From Amoebidium appalachense (Eukaryota; Ichthyosporea), in contig CAVNZM010000008.1 of NCBI GenBank assembly GCA_963693365.1, positions 992,001 to 1,056,000 on the forward strand: a stretch of DNA of 64,000 nt. The letters run 5' to 3'. Both the position numbers and the translations under genes were made by a program. The notes beneath the pieces are model-generated. The model saw only the letters and a program-made list of their open reading frames with translations. It had not been told where the DNA came from and made no database searches. Below are positions 22,281 to 32,838 of this stretch, piece after piece. How positions within the stretch are numbered: the first letter of the stretch is position 1; every line of letters begins with the position of its first letter.

Positions 22281-23392
22281 CTACTCCGCCTTCTTTGCCG
22301 AGTCATCAAGTGAAGCCCCAGGGAACCACGGGAGCAGCTTCGATGTTGTTTTCTGGTACCTTAAATATTCGGGATACTTCCCGCAGCTAATCAACTCCGT
22401 AAACCACGTGCTACCAATAAACAGCATGTTAAGGTTAGTTGCTCCCATAAGCGTCCAGTTCACCCACTGGCCCGTAGCCGCAACCCCAAAAAGGTAATTG
22501 CAATACCAGAAACTGATTTCGCAAAAGAAGTTAGGATGGCGTGTTAGGCTGAAAAGCCCCTTGGTGAGAAAGCCGCGCGCATAGTCGCCCTTCAACGGCT
22601 TGCCCGCATTCCTGAGCGCATACTTCTTAGTTTGGAATGTCCATTGTTGTTGGTCGGCCAAGGTTTCGCCCAATAGGAAAAAGACTGCGCCCCCGGCAGC
22701 CAATAGATCGATGCTGTTGAGTTCGGGGGAGGAATGGCGGTTGAGGTAGCTCAGATAGGCGGGGGTGGTGAGGAGGAGGAGTAGAACATGCTGGTAGGCC
22801 GCATAAAAGAACAGGTTGAAGCTCTGTGGGTGGAGGGGGGGGGGGGGGGAGGGGGGGGGGGGGGGGGGGGGGAGGTTAGTATGTGTATACAAAGCAAAAG
22901 GAAACAACGAACAACATTGTGACGTGAATAGAGTGGAAGGCAGGGAAAGAACCTGAGAATATGAGGGATTGGTAGAAATAATGGGAAATGATGAGGTTGC
23001 ACGCAAAGTGTAGTGGTTGCAACCTGCAACATCAAATAGACATGCAAAAACAAACTTCAAAACTCTGTTTGACTGTGTGACATTAGCAGATCCCACCCAA
23101 AGGACACACCAAAGGCATTAAGAGTACCCGGGCTTCGAATATTGTACTGGGGTTGCCAGGGGGCTGGGGTAGTGTGTGTGTGTGTGTGTGCGTGTGTGTG
23201 CGACTTGGGGGAGCATATTCATGCAACAACCGTTTGAAAACCAGCCATAGGAAGAAACGGGGGAACACACTTCACACCCGAGCAGTTTAGAAAACTAAGG
23301 ATTGAGTGGACAACAAACAGTATTTTCACTGTGTGTGCGTCCAGGGGGGAGGCATGGGAAAGAGGGGCGGAGAGGGGGAGGAGGGGGGGGGG

Positions 23393-23423
<31 letters not shown>

Positions 23424-24164
23424 GAAGGGAAGGAGGGGGGGGAGAGAGCGAGAAAGAGAGTGAGAGGGAGAGGGAGAGAGAGTGTGTGTAGGAGTAGAGA
23501 GATTTGAGAGCTTTAGGGGGGGGGGGGGGGAGAGAGAGAGAGAGAGAGGGAGAAGGAGAACGGGGGGGGGGGGGGGGGGTCGGAAGGAGAACAACGGTCA
23601 AAAGAATCACCGAGGTTTGGAAAAGAATAAACAAACAGGATGACTGATACACGGGGGCGGGGGCGGGGGGGGGGGGGGGGGGGGGGGAGATAGGCTGGAA
23701 AAAAGATAGATAGTAGCCAGGGCAAAAAGTTGAAAACAAAATATTCAAAACCATGGAAGACGCAGGTTGGTGAACGATGGGCAAGAGAGGGGTTAGCTAA
23801 ACGAAGGAACTAAAGACAAAAAGGATCCAGTCTCTCCTTTCCCTGTTTCACATCCCCCCTCCGTCTCTCTTAGATGCCCAACCCTCCCCTGAAAGCCCCC
23901 AAAACGTGCGCGCGCACACACACAAAAATCTAGAGCACCACAGTCTTACGAACCCCCCCCCCCCCCCCCCCCCCTCCCCTCCTCCCCCCCAACCCTTGGG
24001 GGTCCACCATCGTTTCCAGCCCTGAAAACAGAACGATCTTCTATTCTATTTATAATTTCCTCAAAGATGGGTGCAACTTTTACAGCCCGAGTCTCTCTCG
24101 TGTGCGGAGAATTCCCTTCCCATCTCCCCCTCCCCCCCCCCCCCCCCCCCCCTCCCTCCCTCTC

Positions 24165-24199
<35 letters not shown>

Positions 24200-24718
24200 C
24201 TCTACTCTTTGCGAAGAAGGAACACGCCACCACCCCCGCCCACATAACCACCTTGCAATATAGAACCAAGACGCCCATACCTGGTTGATAACACCAAACT
24301 GCATGATCTGCCACTTGCGAATGTACGCCCAGCGATAGTCCTCTTCGTGGCCATTGTAACCGCCCTTCCTTGCAAAGTTGTAGGTCAAGCGAAGGCCCCA
24401 GCAGAAGACGATGACACACTGGATAACCAGGCGGGGATGTGTGACAGCTGAGGAAAAGAAAGGCCAGGCAGCAAAGACAGAAAGATAGAAGATGGGGAGG
24501 AGAGACCACATGCGGTCAACAAGGAACGTCAACTTGAGAGCGACCGAGTGAAGGTAGGTGATGATGGTGAGGATGATGCATGCTGCAAGACACAAGAAGA
24601 GAGGGTCGCACTGTGCCGACCACCCTATGTTAAGGTATTCTGTCGGCTCTGCTGCTTCAAACAGCGCCCATGTTCGGTTCAGGTTGGCCAACGCCGTGTC
24701 TAAATCGGCTGCAGTCAT
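22281..24718 (-). CDS. DUF1295 / steroid 5-alpha-reductase-like membrane enzyme (2 exons, 326 aa)
   Basis: Exons (minus): 24281-24718 and 22281-22823, GT-AG intron, phase 0, 981 nt. Several hydrophobic segments are visible: LFLCLAACIILTIITYL, LPIFYLSVFAAWPFF, VIQCVIVFCWGLRLTY, then LFFYAAYQHVLLLLLT, IDLLAAGGAVFFLLG and more. The C-terminal part has the signature of this family: GFLTKGLFSLTRHPNFFCE followed by W and Y/F-rich helices, known in relatives as the NADPH-binding reductase end. The family reduces double bonds in lipid or sterol-like substrates, but the DUF1295 branch is poorly characterised, so the substrate is unknown; an ER location is inferred. The start is the first ATG giving the conserved N-terminus. 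The intron (22824-24280) contains G runs and AG-rich tracts. It shares a 464-bp divergent promoter with the alcohol dehydrogenase gene. Confidence 0.9.
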
Positions 24719-25182
24719 GTTTCCGCGGCCAGGAAAAGCGCTCTGAAAAACTTTTGCTGTGGAAACTTTCTGGAATCGCAAAACAACAAAAAAATAACGA
24801 ACGGGGCTCCCGGCCAGTCGGGGCACGAGGGAGAGAGAAATATGATTGGTGGAGTTTGGCGCCAAACACGGACATGACACGGAGGTTTTCCTATTGGTGT
24901 ATTGATTGTGACGAAGGCCATATATGGCAGGCCATTTTCATGAATAGTGAATGAGTTTAAATTACCAATGTGAGCTGCGCATTAGTTCTTAATGAAATAT
25001 TAATCTCAAAAAATAAAATGTTTAAAGTATTAAGTTGCGGAAAAGGTCAGGTAATTCTTTGACTCGTTCAGTCGTACTGTATAAAAGGCCGCCAAATGGT
25101 CACATAGTTTCGTTCACCTCCCATTTTTCCACCCATCCCTGGCATTTCCTTTTCCCTCTTGCTTTGTTTTCCAAACGCCACC
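24719..25182. promoter_or_regulatory. Bidirectional promoter between the DUF1295 and alcohol dehydrogenase genes
   Basis: 464 bases between two divergent ATGs, free of microsatellites. It holds ATTGG boxes at about 24845 and 24893, a perfect E2F-type palindrome TTTGGCGCCAAA at 24855-24866, a CCATATATGG at 24918-24927 and a TATA box at 25080-25088. The block CATGACACGGA...TTTCCTATTGG with the downstream CCATATATGG is also present upstream of the second dehydrogenase copy (28160-28221), so it was duplicated with the gene. Confidence 0.65.
25080..25088 (+). promoter_or_regulatory. TATA box of the alcohol dehydrogenase gene
   Basis: TATAAAAGG, 95 bases upstream of the ATG at 25183. No clear equivalent remains in front of the broken copy. 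Confidence 0.6.
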
Positions 25183-25428
25183 ATGACTACCAAGGTGAAC
25201 ACTATGGCTGCTCACGATGCCAGTGGCATCGTTAGCCCGCTAGTACACGAGCGTCGTGCAGTTGGGGCTAAGGATGTGCTTATGCGGATCAAGTATTGTG
25301 GCATTTGCCACAGCGACCTGCACACTATCCGGAGTGAGTGGGGCCCGGCAAACTACCCGTGCTGTCCAGGCCACGAGCTTGCCGGCGAGGTGAGTTGGCA
25401 TAGTTTTTCTCTTTCTCTTTCTCTGTAC

Positions 25429-25460
<32 letters not shown>

Positions 25461-25510
25461 GTTTGCAGACCTGCATATTCATGTCTCTGCGTGTTCGGTG
25501 GTGACCAGAT

Positions 25511-25550
<40 letters not shown>

Positions 25551-26720
25551 GCGGGCCTGGAGGGGCGAAGCGCCCAGCAAAAGTCAAGCTTGTGTTTTTC
25601 TGGGGCGAAAGGGTCGGGGAAGGGGGGGGGGGGTAGGGGTGGGGGGGTGTAGCCCTAGCCAAAGTCACACTTTGGTTTGAAGACAGGTTGACTGTTTGAT
25701 CTACGTACACATACACTGCGAAGGTCAGGTATATACCACATGTGCATATCACACCCCTATTGAATGTGGTATAGCCAAGCAAATGCTAAGGCTTGTTCTG
25801 CTGGCCGCAGGTTATCGAGGTTGGATCTGCTGTTACCAAGCACAAGGTGGGTGACATCGTAGGAATCGGCTGCATGGTCGACTCGTGCCGTGTGTGTGAA
25901 CACTGCAAGGCTGGCAATGAGAATTATTGCCCCAAGAAAATCCTTACGTACGGCAGCAAGCTGCCCGACGGTTATGTCACCTTCGGCGGCTACTCCACCC
26001 ACTATGTGTGCGACGAAGACTTTGTTGTGCGCATGCCGAAGAATGTGCCTCTCGCCCAGGCTGCACCCCTTCTGTGTGCCGGTGCCACGGTGTGGACCCC
26101 CATGAAGCAGCTGGGCTTCAAGGCTGGGGATAAGGTGGGGGTGCTCGGGTTGGGTGGTCTTGGCCACGTGGCTGTGAAGATTGCTTCGGCCATGGGCTGC
26201 GAGGTCACCGTTCTCTCCAGACAGGTCGGCAAGGAGGAGGAGGCAAGGAAGTAAGTGGCTCCGGGGTTTTTTTATTTTTTTATTTTTTTTATTTCGGGGG
26301 GGGGGGGGGGGGGGGGGGGGGGAGGGGGGGGGGGGGGACGGGCGGCTTCAGGCTTCAGGCTTGTTAGCGGTCGAGGTTTGATAAAGAGCTATCGTTATTA
26401 TTTAAGCTTGCGAGGAGGAAGGAGAAGGCACGGGGAGGAAAGGGGAAGGGCTTGTTGTTGAAGTGACGGGGGGTTTGGGCTTGGGAGGGAGAGGGGGGAA
26501 AGGGGGGGTATTGCATGCATATGAGGTTGTAGTGGATGTCGGTGCAGGTGTGAAAAGGAGTAGGTGAGGGTACGAAATTGGGGAAAGGGGAGGGGGCCTG
26601 GGGCTGGGGGGGAAGCTTGACTTCATGGTATACATAAGATTGATAGCCCTGTTGGGACTGAGCTGCACGGTCTGCCTCATGATAAGGGGTGGTGGTGGTG
26701 GTGGGCTGTGCTGGGGTGAA

Positions 26721-26752
<32 letters not shown>

Positions 26753-27625
26753 CGGAGCTTATTATGGGTGGGACGTGAAGGTTGTGGGTTCATATTCGGC
26801 TTCGCCGGGTTGGGGGGAAGGAGGGCATAGAAACCAGTGGTGACTGACAGCAAGACCTTTAACATGGGTAGTCCGTCTAATGACCCCTTTTCCTTCACAG
26901 GATGGGGGCCAAGCACGTGCTGATCACGTCCAACAAAGAGGCCATAGATGCCGCCACCGGCTCTCTCAACTACATCATCGACACCGTGTCTGCGCCCCAC
27001 GACCTCTCCACCTACCTCAACCTGCTGCAGACACACGGCACACTGGTCACCGTCGGTGCCCCCCCTGAGCCGCTGCCCCTGCCCCTGTTCTCTCTCATCA
27101 TGCGCAATATCCGCATCATGGGAAGTCTGATTGCAGGCATCCCCGGCACCCAGGACATGTTGGACTTCTGCGATGAGGTGCGTAGTCGTGTGCCTGTGCT
27201 CCGGGGCAGTTCTTTGGGATGAGCATTTATAAGTTTAGCTTAGTTTAATGTCCCCCCCCCCCCCCCCCCCCCCCCCAACCCACCACCACCACCAACTACC
27301 AGTCCCACTACCTTTCAACTGCCACCCTACTCAACATGGCCTTACACACTGGTACCCACAAGATCTGTTATAGTGTGGCTGGGGCTTGCAACATAGGCAC
27401 TGTGGCACACAAGAAGTTTGTCGTTGCTAGCTAGGTTTGCAACTTTATTGCTTGGTCCAGTTGCACTGTGTTCTGACATGCCTAAACTTGCAGCACAAGA
27501 TTGGGGCGGAAATTGAGCTTATCTCGGCCGACTACATCAACAAGGCCATGGACCGTCTGCAGGCCTCTGACGTGCACTACCGCTTTGTCATCGACATCGA
27601 GAACACACTGCCCCTGGCCCAGTAA
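25183..27625 (+). CDS. Zinc-dependent alcohol dehydrogenase, CAD/YahK type (4 exons, 351 aa)
   Basis: Medium-chain dehydrogenase/reductase oxidising alcohols or reducing aldehydes with NAD(P). Exons: 25183-25389, 25811-26250, 26901-27177, 27494-27625 (1056 nt, phases consistent, GT-AG). Landmarks: catalytic zinc ligands Cys39 in CGICHSD, His64 in GHE and Cys158 in LLCAGAT; structural zinc set Cys95, Cys98, Cys101, Cys109 ([15 protein letters not shown]); Rossmann loop GLGGLG at 182-187. Length is normal for the family. The family includes cinnamyl-alcohol and mannitol dehydrogenases, but the true substrate cannot be read from sequence. The ATG lies in CGCCACCATGAC. An AATAAA follows 208 bases after the stop. 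A disrupted tandem copy lies downstream. Confidence 0.95.
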
Positions 27626-27833
27626 GCTAGCTAAGTCTGCTTCAAGTAGTACAGTAGTCCTGCTGTAGCCCTGTAGCGAACTTGAATTATAAGCCGAGTC
27701 TGTATGGTGAATGACAGGTACTTATTCGAATGACAGGTGCATAGTTGTGTGCTGGACACACGGTTTTCATGGAAGTCCTATGTGTACACAACAAGCTGCA
27801 CTTTCACAAAATGTAGGAAGGTAGTGGAAGACA

Positions 27834-27839
27834 AATAAA
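27834..27839 (+). terminator. AATAAA polyadenylation signal of the dehydrogenase gene
   Basis: Canonical hexamer 208 bases after the stop codon at 27625, in non-repetitive sequence. Role inferred from position. Confidence 0.4.
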
Positions 27840-28211
27840 GGTTCATCAAGACTTTCTGTCTCTTTCAGACGGAAAAAGAGGGCATAGGAAACATCTATGT
27901 TCCCTCCAACAATATATATGGCTTCCCCCCTCCACAGTCCCTCAGGAGTCAGTCCCCTCTACTGTCTTTGTGGGTGAGCTTTGCCATTGGGAACAGAGGA
28001 AATGGGGCTTTTATAAATGGCTCTATCAATAGGTAGTCTCAACAAATCGTTGCGATGTTGCTATAGCATGCCTGAGGGTGGACAAAAGCGTTTGTGTCGT
28101 TCTGGGAAGGTGCATTAGGAGCTTGCATGAGGTCAGTGACAAAGGCGCCCATACGAGATCATGACACGGAAGCTTTCCTATTGGACGTTTTTTGTGGACG
28201 AGAGCCGAACA

Positions 28212-28221
28212 CCATATATGG
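28212..28221. promoter_or_regulatory. CCATATATGG palindrome upstream of the second dehydrogenase copy
   Basis: Retained from the duplication; ATTGG at 28180-28184 precedes it, as in the parental promoter. Its ten bases are unchanged although the surrounding sequence has diverged. Confidence 0.5.
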
Positions 28222-28365
28222 TTATCAAACACCTTCCCTTTTTGGCATTTTCCTGAATGGTAGGGTGTTTTCTTATCCAACCATTTACATGTGTTAGTGT
28301 CTTTCGTTCTCTGAAGTTCACTCCTCGACTCGCCCTCCTATATACTGTACTATACAGACGCCACC

Positions 28366-29328
28366 ATGACTGTAAAGGTGAACACTATGTCTGCCCACGA
28401 TGCCTCGTTAGCCCGCTAGTCCATGAGCGTCGTGCAGTTGGGGCAAAGGATGTGCTTATGCGGATCAAGTATTGTGGCATCTGCCACAGCGATCTGCACA
28501 CCATCCGGAGTGAGTGGGGCCAGGCAAACTACCCGTGCTGTCCAGGCCACGAGATCGCTGGCGAGGTGAGTTGGCTTGGCTGTCTTTCACTGTATGTATC
28601 TTTATATCTCTCCCCCACCTTGTTTTGTGTGCACGTGTGGTTTGAGGGAGGGGGGAAGAAGAGGGGTGGGTGGGTGGGGGGGGGGGAAGTGTTAAGTGTG
28701 CTCTTGTGCTCGTGGCAAGGCCTAAAATGACAGCGGATTTAAGGCGTGCTTGTTTATGGCTGTACAGAAGGTGTGCATCACTCTTATTAGATGCATGTTG
28801 TGCTGAGCCTTCCTTTGCTGGCCACACGCAGGTTATCAAGGTTGGATCTGCTGTGACCAAGCACAAGGTGGGCGATCTTGTGGGCATCGGCTGCCTGGTC
28901 GACTCGTGCCGGGTGTGTGAGAACTGCAAGGCTGGTGATGATAATTATTGCCCCAAGCGGGTCGGCACATACGGCAGCAAACTGCCCGATGGTTATGTTA
29001 CCTTCGGCGGCTATTCTACCCACTACGTGTGCGACGAAGATTTTGTTGTGCGCATGCCCAAGAATGTGCCTTTCGCCCAGGCTGCACCCCTTCTGTGAGC
29101 CGGTGCTACAGTGTGGACTTTTATGATCCAGCTTGGCTTCAAGGCTGGGGATAAGGTGGGGGTGCTCGGCCTTGGTGGTCTTGGCCATGTGGCTGTGAGA
29201 TTGCTTCGGCCATGGGCTGCGAGGTCACAGTTCTGTTCAGAAAGGCCGGCAGGGAGGAGGAGGTGAAAAAGTAAGTGCATTCCTGTTTGATAATATTAGG
29301 CTGGGCTTCCGGTTAAGCCTGCTAGGGA

Positions 29329-29361
<33 letters not shown>

Positions 29362-29605
29362 CTGGGACTCGGTTAAACCGTTTTGGTCGAAGGGAAGGTG
29401 AAGAGTGTACTGATAAACTATTGGGTGTGCTGAGGTAGAGGACAACCTGTTGCAACTTCTGCTGGGAAGGTGCCGTGGGGAGGAGGGATGGTCAAAGTAT
29501 CACATTGGGAAGAAAGTGGAGGGTAGGAGGCCAGAAATGGTCATCAGGGCTGAAAGAGTAAGAGCTTGATGGAATATGGGCCAGGATGGTTTTTTTTTTT
29601 TTTTT

Positions 29606-29656
<51 letters not shown>

Positions 29657-30424
29657 GGCAATGGTTACTGACAGCGAGGTAAAAACTCGGCATGGGCTAA
29701 CGTTCATGTTTTTCCTTGAGGATGGGGGCCAAGCACGTGCTGATCACGTCCAACAAGGACGCCATGGATGCTGCCACGGCCTCTCTCAACTACATCATCG
29801 ACACCGTGTCTGCGCCCCACGACCTCTCCACCTACCTCAACCTGCTGCAGACACACGGCACACTGGTCACCGTCGGTGCCCCCCCTGAGCCGCTGCCACT
29901 GCCCCTGTTCTCCCTCACTCTGCGCAACATCCGCATCATGGGGAGTCTGATTGCAGGCATCCCAGGCACCCAGGACATGTTGGACTTCTGTGATAAGGTT
30001 CGTGTTCAATGGCTGTGGGTTTGGGCCGTGTTGTGAGATTGCCATTGGAATAGGCAAACGGAGTCTTATGAGCTAGATCTGGGCTCGAGCCGTTGTCCCC
30101 CCCCCCCCCCCCCCCCCCCCCCCCACCACCACCATCACCACCACCACCACACGGGGCCTGCTGTTGGTCTCGAACCCCGGCCGAACCCATGCACACACGA
30201 TTTGGAAAGTGTTCAGTTTAAGCATTATATATGGCACACACGAAGTTTTTGCACCACCCACGCACCGTGTTCTTACCCGCCTATCACTGCAGCACAAGAT
30301 TGGGGCGGAAATCGAGCTGATCTCAGCCGACTACATCAACAAGGCCATGGACCGTCTGCAGGCCTCCGATGTGCACTACCGCTTTGTCATCGACATCGAG
30401 AACACACTGCCCCTGCCACAGTAA
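28366..30424 (+). pseudogene. Tandem duplicate of the zinc alcohol dehydrogenase, disrupted
   Basis: Same four-exon layout as its neighbour: 28366-28565, 28832-29270, 29721-29997, 30293-30424. Exons 3 and 4 have identical lengths and mostly synonymous differences. Three lesions break it: a 7-base deletion at 28404/28405 shifts frame after codon 13 and leads to a TAG; codon 158, a catalytic zinc Cys in the parent, is TGA at 29096-29098; and one base is lost at about 29199 in the Rossmann region. An upstream in-frame ATG (28257) could bypass the first lesion by reading through the leader, but not the TGA. The acceptor before exon 3 is changed to TTGAG. Recent pseudogene or non-coding transcript unit. 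Confidence 0.88.
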
Positions 30425-32030
30425 ACTTTAAAGCAAGTTCTAGCTATAGGATAGCAGAATGTAGAAAACTACAGGTGCTGTGGGCGCCTACATAGAATTA
30501 GTCGGCACACATGCTGGCTTGTCAGTGCCAAACTCTTGTAGAAATTGTTACGGTTAACGCACATACAATGCAGAAAAAGTGGGGGTGAAGATGAGATGTC
30601 CACTTTTCGCTAAGTTAAATGACCAGCCCCCCCCCCCCCCCCCCCCTTTTCCCCACCCTCCGGATCCCATCCCTCTGTCGAGTGTGTTTTGTGTGTTTTC
30701 TTGCTGCAGGCACAACTTGGGAGGCGAAGCCAGGGAAGGCAAATGTTTGATTGGGATGTTCCACACCCAATAATCGGTACAACACATGTCCTTCGCACTT
30801 TTTTTCACACATGCTGCTTCCACGGACGTGCACACGCACATATAGCACCGTAACACATCACTACACCCACATATGTATTCACACATGTACATATGTTTAC
30901 AAGCACCCAGGCAGTACCGTTTTACTCAGGCGCATAATGCACGTGCATTGTGACACACGCACACATATACATGTACACACACAACCATGACACACACACA
31001 AGCACACATTCACATACATATTCACGAAACCCACATGCACACACACACGTCTGTGCCGTGACCTCCAACCAGATCACCCGAGCTACCATGAACCACGAAT
31101 TCGAACCCATTTTCAGCACATCCCGAACATTGTACTCCACCCCCTGCCCCGAGCCCCCCCCACGACCTCGGCACACACAAATGTACTCCCGAGCATCATG
31201 TGCATCCCTCCCTCCCAAACGCACGTGCACACTGACATTCATGATCATGCAGCCAGTGGGCCCATAGGCAGCAGCACATACAGGCAGAGTTCGAGATGCA
31301 TATTCTCTGCTAGTTCTATGTTCATACAAGGCTTGGCCATACCGTCATCACGGTGCACGTGGGGAAGCTCTGGGGGTCCCCGGGGGGAGGAGGGGTGGGG
31401 TGGGGGTGGGGAGGGGGGGGGGGGGGATTAAGAAAGAAGCCGGATTGATCCGTTTTAGTTTTGTTATCCAGGGTTAAGGGGGTTCTGATAATGGATGGGC
31501 AGGCGTTTTTTTTTACACATAACCAAAGACATTGAGTCCACGTAAAATGCTGTGCTCGGTTTACTGATATATATCTTTATTCTCATTCGCTAAAGGCTGC
31601 GCTTCATACGCTGCAAGTCTTACAAACTAATCATGTGCATGGCCCAAAATGGAAAAAACAACCTACTCGAGTCCACACGTACACCAGTACATTCTTTTAA
31701 TTTAAGCACTCACTCTCATTGGTGGGCAGCCTTAATTAAATTCCCCTACCACATTAAAAAGCGAAAGGCTGAAGGCAAAATATAATCTGTAACGGTTATA
31801 TCTACTATACACGATCTAAAGCTAAACCTGAAATCTCGTGTGATGTAAACGATTCAATTCGAACTAAGGAGAGAATACCACCATTTCATACATTGTCGAA
31901 AACACAAGCACATACTCTTCTTGCTCATTGCTGAGTATCTTGCTACCCAACACACCCATTACCACATGGGCCACACACAACCCCGTACAGTAAAGTATAC
32001 CATTTTTTCACGTTCTTTACCGTATTAGTC
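30425..32030. other. Spacer between the broken dehydrogenase copy and the nucleoside transporter 3' end
   Basis: No accepted gene. It contains a C run near 30628, CA-rich degenerate sequence at 30820-31050, a G-rich stretch at 31390-31425 and AT-richer unique sequence at 31440-32030. An AATAAA on the minus strand (31576-31581) may serve the transporter. Open stretches near 30710-30770 and 31060-31330 lack family similarity that I can recognise. Confidence 0.55.
31576..31581 (-). terminator. AATAAA polyadenylation signal of the nucleoside transporter gene
   Basis: TTTATT on the plus strand, about 450 bases beyond the transporter stop codon at 32031. Positional inference only. Confidence 0.3.
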
Positions 32031-32477
32031 TTAGAAGATGAAAGAGAGAAGTGAGCCAATAACCAGACCATAGGGAATGCAAAGCGCCATCAACGCACCA
32101 GCCCTCTCTCTCAAATGCAATGGTGCCAGTGTAGGTCCTTGTGCCATTGCATGTGTTGCATACATGCCGTTAGTCACACTAAACAGCAACATGAACACAA
32201 CAGGGAAAACATCGCTAGATGCAAAGGGTTGGGGGAGAAGGTTACCGCGTGTATAGTTGCACATGAGAAACAGAGGCACAAACACAATACGAAGCACCAC
32301 AGGAAGCCACAGGCGTGTAATTGGGATGTGGATGTGTGCTGCAAGTAGACGGCCAAGGGTGTCACCAAGATTGAACCCTACAAAGCAATAGACAGGCACA
32401 AACAGACGTCCATACGTGCTCTCGGTAGCTGCACTTGCAGCCTGTGGGGGTGGATGCGTGAGTAGCTGTGGTGGAAG

Positions 32478-32544
<67 letters not shown>

Positions 32545-32804
32545 GTGTGTGTGTGTCGTGTGTGCCTGTAAGCGCGCTCGCACGTCTGTGTATGAGTACG
32601 TGCGGGTGCAGGTGTGTGTAATGACGTCGAGGGTATACGTGTGGTTCTACTACATGTGGGCAGGACATGGGTTTGGGTTGGAGGTTAGGTGTATATCTAC
32701 ATGTGTGTGTGCTTGAGCATACGTGGCACAGCTATGTACGTGATGTGTATTACGGAGGAAAGGAGAAGGCAAGAGAAAAGCTTGTGTCTGTGTGTCTCTG
32801 AGTG

Positions 32805-32838
<34 letters not shown>

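Larger units (their letters stand above)
27626..28365. other. Spacer between the dehydrogenase gene and its broken copy
   Basis: No gene. It holds the AATAAA at 27834-27839, an AT-rich segment (ATATATATGGC near 27915), and the duplicated promoter block of the second copy (28160-28221). The copy has no convincing TATA box; the nearest AT-rich sequence is CTATATACTG near 28338. Confidence 0.6.

Noticed and set aside
29096-29098. Selenocysteine reading of TGA in the dehydrogenase copy
   Set aside because: Two separate frameshifts in the same copy make a pseudogene the simpler explanation.
30164-30185. GGGTTCGAGACC on the minus strand, tRNA-like
   Set aside because: No A box or cloverleaf can be drawn; it lies in an intron of the broken dehydrogenase copy.
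30700-31330. Short open stretches on both strands between the dehydrogenase copy and the transporter
   Set aside because: No family signature, flanked by CA-rich repeats; not supportable as genes.
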